A stretch of 50,208 bases of DNA from a virus, in IMG/VR virus record IMGVR_UViG_3300031576_000067, positions 1 to 50,208 of that record; one strand, 5' to 3'. The position numbers and the translations under genes are program-made. The notes under the pieces were generated by a model. It saw only the letters and a list, made by a program, of their open reading frames with translations. It made no database searches and was not told the origin of the DNA. This document shows positions 1-8,667 of the stretch, piece after piece (position 1 is the stretch's first letter; every line of letters starts with the position of its first letter).

Positions 1-318
1 AAGAAGAAGCCACTGTCTCCGCTCAAGATTCCGATAGAGATCTTTCGGTCCAGACTCGTGCTTCTTTCCCGATGGGTCTGTGACAATCACCTTGTAAAAC
101 AGGTGGTTCTCTTTCGAGAGAAGCGGCACATCGCGGTCGATGAAGAAGGACTGGTTTACTACCGGAACGGGCGTTAAGGAAGTGAAGGGCCCTTCTGGGG
201 AGTCCCCACGGAGAACCTCCGTGAAGAAGTTCCCTGAAATGGTGACCTCTCCTAGAGACCACTCCACTACGATTTCGTTTGAAAACGCGGGGTAGACGGA
301 GACGCGCTCGATGAACAT
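1..318 (-). CDS. Putative neck/tail structural protein with FN3-like fold, partial
   Basis: The reading frame is open from an ATG at 318 to the left edge, so only the first 106 codons are present and the C-terminus lies outside the window. The ATG immediately follows the TAG of the upstream connector-like gene. The sequence alternates hydrophobic beta-strand-like stretches (VSVYPAFSNEIVVEWSL, NHLFYKVIVTDPSGKKHESG) and ends a repeat-like unit with a Tyr/Gly/Pro pattern typical of fibronectin type III or Ig-like modules. Its place after the capsid and connector genes suggests a head-tail junction or tail role. This is inferred from fold impression and gene order only. Confidence 0.6.
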   Translation of the reverse strand, partial: MFIERVSVYPAFSNEIVVEWSLGEVTISGNFFTEVLRGDSPEGPFTSLTPVPVVNQSFFIDRDVPLLSKENHLFYKVIVTDPSGKKHESGPKDLYRNLERRQWLLL

Positions 319-753
319 CTACCACGACATATTGTTCGAGAAATATTCCGACAGTGAGTTGCCCCAACCCTGTTCCAGGTTGATGTAGTTTTTAATCTGT
401 CGTTTCTTGTCTTCGTACACTTGACGAAAGCGTGCAGAGAGGCCGGAGTATTCTCCACCCTTGTTGCTGTCATCAATAGCGACCCCACCCACATTGTAGG
501 GGAGGTGGTTCCGGACCTGCAGGACGGACAGCCCCTCGAGCAGGTAAGCCGCTGCTCCATAAAGCAACGTGCTTACCCAAGGGAAGTTCTCCACAGAAAA
601 AGCTGTGGGAACAGGTGTCTCGTTGAAGTCTGAAACCGTGAACTTAATGGCGCGACCAATCGACTCGTTCGAGAAGTCGACCTCGTCGGTCAAACGATTC
701 TCACGCATATGATCCCGAAGGAACCCGCGTACGTCTTCGATTGTCAGTGCCAT
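319..753 (-). CDS. Putative head-tail connector/adaptor protein
   Basis: 144-residue protein with an acidic, helical N-terminus (IEDVRGFLRDHMRENRL) followed by mixed alpha/beta sequence and an aromatic C-terminal tail (SEYFSNNMSW). It sits two genes downstream of the major capsid protein, a usual place for head-tail adaptor or completion proteins. Size, helical start and position fit such an adaptor, but no diagnostic motif was recognised, so the function is inferred from context. The gene abuts the next one with no intergenic base. Confidence 0.55.
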   Translation of the reverse strand: MALTIEDVRGFLRDHMRENRLTDEVDFSNESIGRAIKFTVSDFNETPVPTAFSVENFPWVSTLLYGAAAYLLEGLSVLQVRNHLPYNVGGVAIDDSNKGGEYSGLSARFRQVYEDKKRQIKNYINLEQGWGNSLSEYFSNNMSW

Positions 754-754
754 A

Positions 755-982
755 CTAGATCACCGTTTCTGTAACTTCCGCGAACTTCTTTTTTGGCCCA
801 CGCTTTTTAGACGCGGGTGATTTCTTCTCTTCGGATGGGTCGATGAAGCCTTTTGAGTGAAGGAACGAAACGTAGTCGTCAGCGAGCCCCAATAAAGAAG
901 GATCAAGCATCTCACCTTCGGAGAGTACTTGACCCGTCTTTAGTACAAGGCGCCCGCTTACGGCATTCTTGAAAGAAGCCAT
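755..982 (-). CDS. Small basic-tailed protein of the head module
   Basis: 75-residue protein lying directly after the major capsid gene. The first 50 residues look like a small alpha/beta domain (SGRLVLKTGQVLSEGEMLD, then DDYVSFLHSKGFIDPSE). The C-terminus is lysine-rich (SPASKKRGPKKKF), as in small nucleic-acid-contacting or connector proteins. I do not recognise a family. The position between capsid and adaptor genes suggests a virion component. Confidence 0.5.
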   Translation of the reverse strand: MASFKNAVSGRLVLKTGQVLSEGEMLDPSLLGLADDYVSFLHSKGFIDPSEEKKSPASKKRGPKKKFAEVTETVI

Positions 983-1007
983 GCGCAGCCTACTTGTGAA
1001 CTTGGTA

Positions 1008-1907
1008 TTATGGCGTGTAGATTACACGGACGATTGATTTGGTGTTGCCGATACCGATTCCGATGCACTCGTAGGTGAAGAACGAGAGCATGTCGGCTTC
1101 GTGCTTGATGTACACCGTCGCGTCTTGCAGGATGAAGAACTTCCCGAGGAAGTCTTCGGTCGAGTAGAAGTAGATACGGTTGTCGGGCACGATCTCGCGC
1201 TTGATGGTGAAGAGCGTCTTCACGCCCATGATCACCGAGCTGGTCAGACCCTTGTAGTACTGCTCAGTCGTGGCAGTATCACCAATGTCGATCGAGTCCC
1301 ACTTCAAGAGCTCCTTGGCCGTCACGTCGTTCATGAGCATAAGCCCATTTGGACGCTTCAGCTTCGGCAGGTACCGGAGCGACTCTGCGAGGTTGATCTT
1401 GACCAAGCCACCGGGGAGGGTGAACGCTTGCTCTGTTGGGTTCGCTGCGACGATATCATCGGAACGAGAGATGAGCTTCCCGTCCTCCTCGGCTTGGATA
1501 TCGCGAACGTTGTTGTCACTGATGATCTTACGAATGTCATTATCGTAAGTCTTCAGCTCGAAGATGCTCTTCGAGTACTCCTCGCTCACGATCTTCCCGA
1601 AGAAGACCGCATAACGGGGGCCCGTAAAGTACTTCGCCTCGGGGGTACCGCGGAAGCCTACGTAAGTCGCCTTCGACTCGGGCTCCTTCTCGATAACCTT
1701 CTTCGGCTTATCCGTGTCCTCATCCTTGTCGAGCTGCTCGTCGCTGATGGGGATGGGCGTAAAGATCTTCCGCGCAAAGCCCTCTTCGCGAAGAACGTCG
1801 CGCACGAAGCTTGTTGCAGAGATAGCTGCCTGCTTCGTCAGACCTTGCTCGATCTTCTCGATGAAGGTGCTGTTGATGAAGGCAGGAGAGAGGTCCTGAC
1901 GATTCAT
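1008..1907 (-). CDS. Major capsid protein (HK97-type, putative)
   Basis: 299-residue protein placed downstream of protease, scaffold and a small decoration-like gene, the canonical order of a phage head module. After a charged N-terminal arm comes a long mixed alpha/beta body with features common in HK97-fold capsid proteins: a segment reading RPNGLMLMNDVTAKELLKW (spine/P-domain like) and a strand-rich C-terminus (FFTYECIGIGIGNTKSIVRV). The first 30 residues include FIEKIEQGLTKQAA, resembling the N-terminal signature of many proteins in this window, so it could be a removable or packaging segment. A strong ribosome site (GGAGA, 8 bases before the ATG) fits high expression. Identity rests on context plus overall pattern. 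Confidence 0.72.
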   Translation of the reverse strand: MNRQDLSPAFINSTFIEKIEQGLTKQAAISATSFVRDVLREEGFARKIFTPIPISDEQLDKDEDTDKPKKVIEKEPESKATYVGFRGTPEAKYFTGPRYAVFFGKIVSEEYSKSIFELKTYDNDIRKIISDNNVRDIQAEEDGKLISRSDDIVAANPTEQAFTLPGGLVKINLAESLRYLPKLKRPNGLMLMNDVTAKELLKWDSIDIGDTATTEQYYKGLTSSVIMGVKTLFTIKREIVPDNRIYFYSTEDFLGKFFILQDATVYIKHEADMLSFFTYECIGIGIGNTKSIVRVIYTP

Positions 1908-1928
1908 AGGTACTTTCTCCTATACCGC

Positions 1929-2360
1929 TTAGGCAGCGACGCCGAACGGAATGGGCTTGAGGATGGTTAGCATTGTTACCCCATCGACTACGGCGGTGCC
2001 CTGTACCCACCCGTATGTCGGAGCTGTGGCAACGGTCTTGACGCGCACGAGTCCAGGAGCAACGGCTGAAACTTCCAGCTCAGTCCCGATCGGGTACGCA
2101 CCAGCCACGAACTGGTCAGTCTGGATCATCGCGTTTCCGATTAGAACCGCTAGCTTGCCAGACTCAACCACGTCAAAGGCCGACTGGGCATCAAGGGCCA
2201 TAGAGGCGACTTCTTTCGCTGCCCCCGTTGCCTTGATAAGTTCGCCTGCGACGTTTAGCTTTACAGCCATACCCGCAACGATGGCTTCCCCGTCCGCGGG
2301 CGGGTAAGACATCTCCAGGGCAACGCCCAGAGGCCACCCCTTTAATACGTTCATCGACAT
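1929..2360 (-). CDS. Putative capsid decoration/head-stabilising protein
   Basis: 143-residue, Ala/Val/Gly-rich protein with almost continuous beta-strand pattern (AIVAGMAVKLNVAGELIKAT, GTELEVSAVAPGLVRVKTV). It is encoded immediately upstream of the major capsid gene in transcription order. Small beta-rich proteins here are commonly decoration or capsid-stabilising proteins. A second Met lies two codons downstream of the chosen ATG. The start is preceded by a stem-loop that holds the ribosome site in its loop. Another possibility is a tail-tube-like beta protein, less likely at this position. Confidence 0.55.
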   Translation of the reverse strand: MSMNVLKGWPLGVALEMSYPPADGEAIVAGMAVKLNVAGELIKATGAAKEVASMALDAQSAFDVVESGKLAVLIGNAMIQTDQFVAGAYPIGTELEVSAVAPGLVRVKTVATAPTYGWVQGTAVVDGVTMLTILKPIPFGVAA

Positions 2361-2361
2361 G

Positions 2362-2381
2362 ATAAGGTTACCTCACCTTAT
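2362..2381 (-). promoter_or_regulatory. Stem-loop around the ribosome binding site of the decoration-like gene
   Basis: On the minus strand the sequence ATAAGG-TGAGGTAA-CCTTAT forms a perfect six-base stem with an eight-base loop. The purine-rich Shine-Dalgarno element lies at the 5' stem and loop, and the ATG of the decoration-like gene (2360) starts one base after the stem. The stop codon of the preceding gene (2378) is inside the structure. This arrangement could couple translation of the two genes or tune initiation. The structure is seen in the sequence, the role is inferred. Confidence 0.4.
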
Positions 2382-2719
2382 GACAGAACAAACCGTAGAA
2401 TGGGGTCCAGAGTTGACACATCTGTCCGCTCTGAAGCCTCCCCGAGAGAATGTGGCCCAACCTTTTGGCTAAGCTTACATAGTGTTTCTGCAATCTTTTC
2501 CGGACGGGAAAGAAACTCATCGAAAACTTCGCGACGCGCATTGAGCGGGATTAGCCGGTTTTCTGCTAATGACTCAACGGCTTCCGCGAGTTTGATTCGG
2601 TAGTTTTCAGTGCCGAGATACTGAGAGGGGTCAGCGCTTGCTGATTTCTCGAGCAAACCCTGTGTCATCTCAATATATTCTACGACATCTTTAGCAAATT
2701 GCTGTAGCTGAGGATTCAT
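2378..2719 (-). CDS. Unknown helical protein of the head module
   Basis: 113-residue, predominantly helical protein (QQFAKDVVEYIEMTQGLLEK at the N-terminus), encoded between the scaffold and the decoration-like protein. The segment GLLEKSASADP resembles the short LLxKxA stretches found near the N-termini of several proteins here. No family was recognised. Operon position suggests a role in head assembly, for example a scaffold accessory or an internal head protein. Confidence 0.5.
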   Translation of the reverse strand: MNPQLQQFAKDVVEYIEMTQGLLEKSASADPSQYLGTENYRIKLAEAVESLAENRLIPLNARREVFDEFLSRPEKIAETLCKLSQKVGPHSLGEASERTDVSTLDPILRFVLS

Positions 2720-2727
2720 GGCTACCC

Positions 2728-4125
2728 CTACAGATGCCCATAGGCTGCTGGGTTCAGCTTCCGCAACGTGCCTTTTAGCACTGCTTCGAGAACTTGGTTC
2801 TCGAGAGCACCGGCCTTCATGTGTTCTTCCAGGGAGCCCGGGATGACGCTACGTGAGACGTCACCCAAAACTTCAGCCTGGGTCGCCGAAGGTGAGGCTT
2901 GTGTTAAAGGCATTGACGGTTCAGGAGAAGTGGCACGAACTGCGTTCCGTTGGTGTTCCGGGAGATCCCCGGCCATCAAGCGCGCTAGTACGGCTTCAGG
3001 CTGTGCGATGTCTTGGACTGCGCGGCGAAGCGTTTCGAAATCCATCGATTCCGCAGACGCTACATAATCCAGGATTGCCTGCTTTTCTTCTGTCGAGACT
3101 GTTCCTTCTTGGAGCAGTCCGCTGAGCATTGGCATTAAAGGGGCTACGTCAGCAGCGGTCTTGACGGAACCCCTATCCGCGAAAGGGCGGGGGGGCCCTC
3201 CACCTTTCTCTTCTCGATAAAGCGCCGTTAGCGTGTGATCAAGCATTTCGGTGTTGATCCCAGCCGCATCGGCGAACTTCATCATTTGCGCGTAGGCCTG
3301 GTCGGGTTGAATCTTCCGGGAAGGATGCACAAAGCGGGGAGTCGACGCGCGCTTGGTTTGTCCAGTAGGCGCGCTTTGGCCCATGAGGCGTTGGATCGTT
3401 TGCTCTGCCAGAGCTGCCCCAGCTTGCTTGCTCATCATGTACTCCTGATAAGCTGCTTGCTTTTGCATCTCCGCCGAGGGAACCCCACCCTGAGCTTGAA
3501 GCATCTGGAGGAACTGCACTGCGGCCTGCGCTCCAGCTTGCTTAGCAAGATGATAGCGACGCGCCGATGCTTCCTTTTCCTCCTTCTTCTCTTCCTTGTC
3601 CTCTTCCTTCTTTTCCTCGTCCTCTTTCTTCTCTTCCTTAGCCATCTCTTCCGCCATCTTCATGATCTCTTGGCGGAGTAGCTTTTGGAGAGCAGTCTGA
3701 GCAGCAGCCGAGCCCGATTGCTTGACCGAGTAGGCCGGAGCACCGGAAACAAGGGAGCTAAGACGCTGAAGTAGTTGGTTGGCCTTTTGCGAAGCCTTCT
3801 GGTGAGAAACCGACTCGGTAGCACTGTTCAGGCCAGTGTGAGCGGCTCCATCAGCTGCGCGTTGCGGCTTGGCAGCATAGCCAGGGACTTGCTTACCCTG
3901 AGCCTCATGCTGCGGATCGCAAACATCCGTCAAGTCAGCGGGGTCAGCTTCCCGTTCTACGCCACCGGGGAGCTTTTTGCCCGCCCCGTCGGTCGCATCA
4001 GGATCGCCATAAACCACGTTGCCGGTGCCGGACCCTGGATTACCGGGAGCTGCTAACTGCGCCTCTGCCTTTTTGTAAAGCAGGCCGTCGAGCTCGTCGA
4101 TAATGTCCCCTAGTGTGAACTTCAT
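2728..4125 (-). CDS. Putative capsid scaffolding/core protein
   Basis: 465-residue low-complexity helical protein next to the prohead protease gene. The N-terminus carries DELDGLLYKKAEAQLA, resembling the recurrent packaging-like signature. The middle (about residues 155-190) is a dense Lys/Glu tract (EEKKEDEEKKEEDKEEKKE) followed by Ala/Gln-rich helices. The C-terminal half contains further helices including EKQAILDYVASAESMDFETL. Highly charged, coiled-coil-like composition and position between protease and capsid genes fit a core/scaffold protein that the protease would degrade. No sequence motif proves it. Confidence 0.62.
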   Translation of the reverse strand: MKFTLGDIIDELDGLLYKKAEAQLAAPGNPGSGTGNVVYGDPDATDGAGKKLPGGVEREADPADLTDVCDPQHEAQGKQVPGYAAKPQRAADGAAHTGLNSATESVSHQKASQKANQLLQRLSSLVSGAPAYSVKQSGSAAAQTALQKLLRQEIMKMAEEMAKEEKKEDEEKKEEDKEEKKEEKEASARRYHLAKQAGAQAAVQFLQMLQAQGGVPSAEMQKQAAYQEYMMSKQAGAALAEQTIQRLMGQSAPTGQTKRASTPRFVHPSRKIQPDQAYAQMMKFADAAGINTEMLDHTLTALYREEKGGGPPRPFADRGSVKTAADVAPLMPMLSGLLQEGTVSTEEKQAILDYVASAESMDFETLRRAVQDIAQPEAVLARLMAGDLPEHQRNAVRATSPEPSMPLTQASPSATQAEVLGDVSRSVIPGSLEEHMKAGALENQVLEAVLKGTLRKLNPAAYGHL

Positions 4126-4164
4126 GAATTAGGTCTCCTGCTACGAACACCTGTTCGAAAACGT

Positions 4165-5580
4165 TCAGGCCACGTAGTTCTGCAGAACAGACAAGAGGGG
4201 TAACAGTGGATCAGTTGTGTTCGCACTAACCGAAACCGCTGCTACTTTATACAGAGCGTAGAGGGTTGCCGCGCTCTCCACATCGGCATCGCTTGAATGT
4301 TTCACCACGCCTCCTCCGAAACCAAAGGAAGAGCTGATGGATGTGCCATTCAATGAAGAGTTTACACTAACTGTCGGAGGGTTGACAAGAGTGTACCTCA
4401 GAATTCTTTGAGACGAAGGCTTTTCACGCAGCGACATCTCTGGCAGCATGCTGCGAAGCATTTGCGGTAGACGTGACGCTGTTGGTTTTGCGAAGTTAAA
4501 GCTATCGTCACCCAACAAATCTAACAGTTGAGGCATCTTTAATAGGCGAGTAAAGATCCCTGGCAATACAGACCGAAGACCAGGCATCTCTTTCCCGAGA
4601 ACCATTCGTGAGAATGCCTCAGGACCCACCACTACACCGTTATTTGCAAGTCCTCCTAAAAGGTCTACGGGGTCTCCCTCGAGCTTTTCTAAAGCTTCAC
4701 CAGAACATGGGCAGGACAAAGCTTTGGGGGCTTCGTCTTTCACGAAACGTTCGCGTGCCGAGCTTGGCGTTACCTTACCTACTACTCCTTCGATTTCCTT
4801 CTCGATTTCCGAAAGCTTACGTAGCACGGACAACTTGCTGTGTGCAGCCGACTTGGTGTCTACGTAATCTTGCTCTTGAAGTCCTTCGAGCTCTGCCAGA
4901 TACACCGACGGCATTCCTTCTGTATACCCTTCGGAGGCAACTTTCTGGAGCACATACGCGATGCGGTCAGCAGGACGGAATACAAACGAGATATCAAAGA
5001 AACGGGGCTCCGGGTTGTAAGCGAATACTTGACGACCATCAGGATAGACGCGAGTCATCTCGTTCTTGAGGTGTTCACAGTATTCTTCACGTGTTTTGGC
5101 CTTATTACCACAGATGCTGCAAATGTCGAAAGGTACTCGCGCGGCCATACTAACTGGCACGTCTAACCCTTCGTTGATCTTTCGTACTTCTTCAGGCGCT
5201 TTGCTATTGTCGATCTCACAGAGAAGCTCAACACGCATCATGCCAGGATTATAGTATGAGCGAATGACTTTACCGTAGCTCTTCTTTGGATCTTTGTTTA
5301 CATGATGTCGATAAACATGTCCATACTGCTCGAAGGTACTGTGGTGGTTCTCAAGCTCTTTCTGCTCGAAATAATCACCGTTACGGTTGCATCCGTATGC
5401 TTCTCCTGCGCCTAGTGCAAGGATGTGAGCATACGTAAAACCCTGACGGGGTTTGATCGCCTTGAAGTATTCTGATAACTCCGACGCGGTTTTCTCCAGG
5501 TAGAGTTCTCCCTGATGCACGGGAAGGACGTGCAGGGCGACCTCAGAGAAGTCGAAGGAGTTACTTAGGAGTTTTATCAT
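4165..5580 (-). CDS. Prohead (capsid maturation) protease
   Basis: 471 residues from the ATG at 5580, three bases after the previous stop. A GTG at 5616 is an alternative start. The N-terminal half has the layout of phage prohead serine proteases: GCNRNGDYF (start of the conserved block), a histidine region HVYRHHVNKDPKKSYGKVI, and the serine region VPVSMAARV. The candidate catalytic residues are the His near HHVNKDP and the Ser of PVSMA. A cysteine cluster, CSICG...YCEHL, follows and probably binds zinc. The segment ending RFFDISFVF is also typical. About 220 extra C-terminal residues of unknown role follow, perhaps a core-incorporating tail. It would cleave scaffold and tagged head proteins during maturation. 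Confidence 0.82.
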   Translation of the reverse strand: MIKLLSNSFDFSEVALHVLPVHQGELYLEKTASELSEYFKAIKPRQGFTYAHILALGAGEAYGCNRNGDYFEQKELENHHSTFEQYGHVYRHHVNKDPKKSYGKVIRSYYNPGMMRVELLCEIDNSKAPEEVRKINEGLDVPVSMAARVPFDICSICGNKAKTREEYCEHLKNEMTRVYPDGRQVFAYNPEPRFFDISFVFRPADRIAYVLQKVASEGYTEGMPSVYLAELEGLQEQDYVDTKSAAHSKLSVLRKLSEIEKEIEGVVGKVTPSSARERFVKDEAPKALSCPCSGEALEKLEGDPVDLLGGLANNGVVVGPEAFSRMVLGKEMPGLRSVLPGIFTRLLKMPQLLDLLGDDSFNFAKPTASRLPQMLRSMLPEMSLREKPSSQRILRYTLVNPPTVSVNSSLNGTSISSSFGFGGGVVKHSSDADVESAATLYALYKVAAVSVSANTTDPLLPLLSVLQNYVA

Positions 5581-5582
5581 TC

Positions 5583-6632
5583 TTAGTCGAAGTTTCGCTT
5601 CCACATGTTTGACCACCCCCCCCCAAGAGGGGTGACCATGTCCCAGAAGTTCTTTAGTACCTCTCCGGTATAGCTGTACTTCGAAGGGGGAGATCCCGTG
5701 CCGCCTGGGTTACTTGCGTTAGCTAATTCTGAAGGAACAGTGAAGTTCCGGTATTGTTCTAGGCGTCTGTAGAAGTCTCCGCCTGGATCATCTTCTTTTC
5801 CGTATCTGCCTTCCGCAGCATACCTATCTTGGATTACCTTGATAAGCTCTGCAGAATCTACGCCCCCTGATTCTGCAAAAAGGATTCTCTGGATTTCAGA
5901 GTCCCGCATTCCCACCTCTCGCGCGGCATCAACGAGAGCACCAACCCCCCATCCTTTGGATGCCCAGTCTTGTCGATCTTTACTCGAAGCAAGTGTCCCC
6001 CCGGGAATATCCTTTGAAAGGATGTCGAAGATCTCTTTATGTTTTGGATTCTGAGGATTGAGTCCAAATCGTCCAGGCTCCGCATCGCGAAAGAGAATTC
6101 GACCACGTTCAGCGGCTGAGGCTGTAGCTTGTGGGAGTGTAAGCGGCATACCCTTTCCTTCCCGCTCTCTCTTAACTCGTGCGTCTTGTAGTGCCAGAGC
6201 GATGGTTTGATGAAGTGGTTCTTTGGAGATTGCCCCCAAGACCGCTCCAGCGCCGGCACCTAAAAGGCCTGTCTTTGCCGCCTTAGCTGCCATAGACCCC
6301 AAGGTTGGATCTTCCTCCCACTCGTCTCGTGGGCGAAACTTCTCCCACAATGCTCCCACGCCCGCGGAGGGTAACGCCATCATCAAAGCGTTTTGAACAG
6401 GTGCTCGCTGCCTGTTAAACCACGTTTCTGCGGGAGCTAAGAAAGACTCGTCAATGTACTTCAGAAACGAGGTATCAGGTTCGGCCTGGGCCAGCTTCAA
6501 TATCCCCTCTGCGTCCTGCTGCATACGATGCAGCATCCCCGCAAGAAACGTCGGAGAAGACGCCTGTTTCTCCAGCCCTCGAGACCGCAAATACTTCTGC
6601 AGGCCCTCTACCGTGCTACACAGCTTATCCAT
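5583..6632 (-). CDS. Unknown virion-associated protein with Gly/Ala hydrophobic segment
   Basis: 349 residues. The N-terminus contains short helices with KQA and LKLAQAE (residues about 15-50), reminiscent of the recurrent signature. Around residues 130-150 there is a Gly/Ala-rich hydrophobic stretch (GLLGAGAGAVLGAIS) that could insert in a membrane. The C-terminal half is soluble and aromatic (YRRLEQYRNFTVPSE). Because it lies directly upstream of the protease in the head operon, it is likely packaged in the virion. No enzyme motif is visible. Confidence 0.5.
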   Translation of the reverse strand: MDKLCSTVEGLQKYLRSRGLEKQASSPTFLAGMLHRMQQDAEGILKLAQAEPDTSFLKYIDESFLAPAETWFNRQRAPVQNALMMALPSAGVGALWEKFRPRDEWEEDPTLGSMAAKAAKTGLLGAGAGAVLGAISKEPLHQTIALALQDARVKREREGKGMPLTLPQATASAAERGRILFRDAEPGRFGLNPQNPKHKEIFDILSKDIPGGTLASSKDRQDWASKGWGVGALVDAAREVGMRDSEIQRILFAESGGVDSAELIKVIQDRYAAEGRYGKEDDPGGDFYRRLEQYRNFTVPSELANASNPGGTGSPPSKYSYTGEVLKNFWDMVTPLGGGWSNMWKRNFD

Positions 6633-6641
6633 GACTCAACC

Positions 6642-6998
6642 TTAGAGTGTAGTTACGGATTCGCCACTGAACGTATCTGCGTTGGCACGAAGTGTAGTGA
6701 CAGCGGTCGTAATGCGTGTCAGAATCGTGGCCGCGTATGAGCTGGCTAAAGCCCCTGCGTCATCGAAGTCGCTTCCATGAAACTGCTCAATCACGGGGAA
6801 GCCGGAGGGCAGCTTGCGAAACGCGGAGTCAATCACAACAGAGTCTAACCCTGCGGTGAAGGTTCCACCGATCTGAACCTCAGGCTCCCCAAACTTCTCT
6901 GCAAGTTCAGCATCGCTCCCTGAAAACTCAGGAATCTGATGCTCGACTGAATAGACGTTGTCTTCCAGTTCTTTGATAGTCCGGACTTTGACAGCCAT
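6642..6998 (-). CDS. Unknown small protein
   Basis: 118-residue acidic protein with beta-strand-like N-terminal half (VRTIKELEDNVYSVEHQIPE) and an Ala/Thr-rich C-terminal helix (ASSYAATILTRITTAVTTL). It could be a small structural or neck protein, but I recognise no family. It is encoded ten bases from both neighbours in the head-proximal operon. Confidence 0.45.
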   Translation of the reverse strand: MAVKVRTIKELEDNVYSVEHQIPEFSGSDAELAEKFGEPEVQIGGTFTAGLDSVVIDSAFRKLPSGFPVIEQFHGSDFDDAGALASSYAATILTRITTAVTTLRANADTFSGESVTTL

Positions 6999-7007
6999 GG
7001 GTAGCTC

Positions 7008-8666
7008 CTACAGCTTGAGAACGCCAGGAGGAAGAGTTCCTTTTGCCAGATGTTCTTGGACCAGCCTACTCTTAACTGCGGCAAGCCCCGATTGTGCGTA
7101 TTGCTCGAGAGTAAGTGGGTCGAGTGCTTCTGCATGTCCCGCAGAAGCTTGGCGAAGCACAGAGGCAAGCACTGGAGGATACTTCGCGAGTTCCGGGGAG
7201 ATAGACAGTAGTGTTTGCATGATTGGCATTAGCGCTGAAGGATCCCGATCCTTAAGGATCGGGTCGTAGTTCAGCACGTATTGGATTGCGGCTTGCGTCC
7301 GCATCGTGTCTTTCATACGACTGCCGTAGGAACGCTCGGGGCGAGCGTAATATTCGGTTAGATCCGTGCCTCCGCCGGGAGTCCCATATTCCACTAGTGC
7401 AGCGATAGCTGCTGGAAGCTTTGGGGCTAACTGCGTTGCGGCATATGCCCCGGGGATTGATTCCCAGAGTTTTCTACCAAAACCCGTTTCGTCTCGTTTT
7501 GTTGTTCGGAGGCTTTCGCGGGCCTTAATGGCTTTCTCTTCTTCAGAATACCACTTTGTGGCAGACTCAGTACCTCGTAACCCTGCTTCGCCCTTCTCAA
7601 TCTTTGCAAGACGTTGGCCCTCCGTAACCGCTTTTTCTCTTCCTTTCAAACTCTCCTCAGCGGCACGTGCTTCTTCAGCCGAAGCTGCTTCTTGTGTTGC
7701 CTTACGTCTTTCCCAAAATCCGGGCTCAGGAGTAGTCACGTTTAAAGTAGGAAGGGGTTCGGCCCCGTAAGGATCCTCGCCCCCCCGAAGCTCATGGAGG
7801 ATGTCCTCCCGATCACGCTTCAGGAGAGGAGAACCCTTTGCTGCTTTTTTTAATAGGGTAACCAATCGGACCTTATGGTCAGCAAGTTGGCCTGCAAGGG
7901 CAATCCCTTCTGCGGTTACTCCAGCGTGGCTTGATGCAACTTTAAGCAGTCGCGTAAAGAGTTCATGCGAAGGTGTACGCGCTTCTACCAACGCTGCTGT
8001 CTTTACGTGCTCTGGGTTTCCCCGTAGACGATAAGGCACCATACGCTCAAGCATCGAGAGGTACGGGAAGGCCTCTCGACGACCATGTAGTTGTTCTGCT
8101 TCTTTACCAAACTGGTAGAAGTTTTGGTGAACAAGCATCCCTGCAAGCTTCTGCATGCCGTAGAGCAGTTCTGTGCGGAGACTGTCGCGGCGGAGCTCGA
8201 GCTCCGCGGATTGCTTCTCCATCGCGCGCATGCTTGCAACAGCTTTTTGCACAACAAAGGGAATATTCTTGGGGTACTCTGCAGGTGCTGCACCAAAAAG
8301 GTAAGCTTCTGCCTTTTTCATCAGCAGACGTTGCTGATAAGGAACGAAATGCTTCTGGTCATCAACCAGATACTCAGTGTTGATCTCTACGTGTGGCGCA
8401 AACGCCTTCTTTTCGAGTGCGACTAGCTCTTGAACCACTCTGCGTGAGTCAGCTACAGGAAACTCTGCCGTCCGATCCTCTCCCGAGCGAAGGAGCCGAA
8501 GCATGTTCGCAGTGTTCATGCCTTCGGTAACGCGCCGTGCCTTTTCTAGAGAGAGACCTTGATCGCGGGCAACCTTGATCAAAGCTTTCTCTAGATCTGT
8601 CCCTCGCTCATGCTCGCGATTTACCGCACGCATTGAGGAAGTGATCTCAGTCAAAACGTCAGTCAT
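7008..8666 (-). CDS. Unknown large helical protein with repeated K-x-A motifs
   Basis: 552 residues, largely alpha-helical. It shows repeated short stretches such as LEKALIKVA, LEKKAFAP, LLMKKAEAY, MQKLAG, LLKVASS and LLKKAAKG in the first 300 residues. A charged region (about 310-400) is rich in Lys/Glu/Arg. The C-terminal part is Pro/Leu-rich. The repeated KxA elements recall the signature found in many neighbours and could be multiple assembly or cleavage sites. No enzymatic motif was recognised. Probably a virion protein by context. Confidence 0.48.
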   Translation of the reverse strand: MTDVLTEITSSMRAVNREHERGTDLEKALIKVARDQGLSLEKARRVTEGMNTANMLRLLRSGEDRTAEFPVADSRRVVQELVALEKKAFAPHVEINTEYLVDDQKHFVPYQQRLLMKKAEAYLFGAAPAEYPKNIPFVVQKAVASMRAMEKQSAELELRRDSLRTELLYGMQKLAGMLVHQNFYQFGKEAEQLHGRREAFPYLSMLERMVPYRLRGNPEHVKTAALVEARTPSHELFTRLLKVASSHAGVTAEGIALAGQLADHKVRLVTLLKKAAKGSPLLKRDREDILHELRGGEDPYGAEPLPTLNVTTPEPGFWERRKATQEAASAEEARAAEESLKGREKAVTEGQRLAKIEKGEAGLRGTESATKWYSEEEKAIKARESLRTTKRDETGFGRKLWESIPGAYAATQLAPKLPAAIAALVEYGTPGGGTDLTEYYARPERSYGSRMKDTMRTQAAIQYVLNYDPILKDRDPSALMPIMQTLLSISPELAKYPPVLASVLRQASAGHAEALDPLTLEQYAQSGLAAVKSRLVQEHLAKGTLPPGVLKL

Positions 8667-8667
8667 T

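Noticed and set aside
1101-1970. 289-codon plus-strand frame opposite the major capsid gene
   Set aside because: It mirrors the capsid gene, crosses gene borders, and has Leu/Val/Arg-rich composition typical of a shadow frame.
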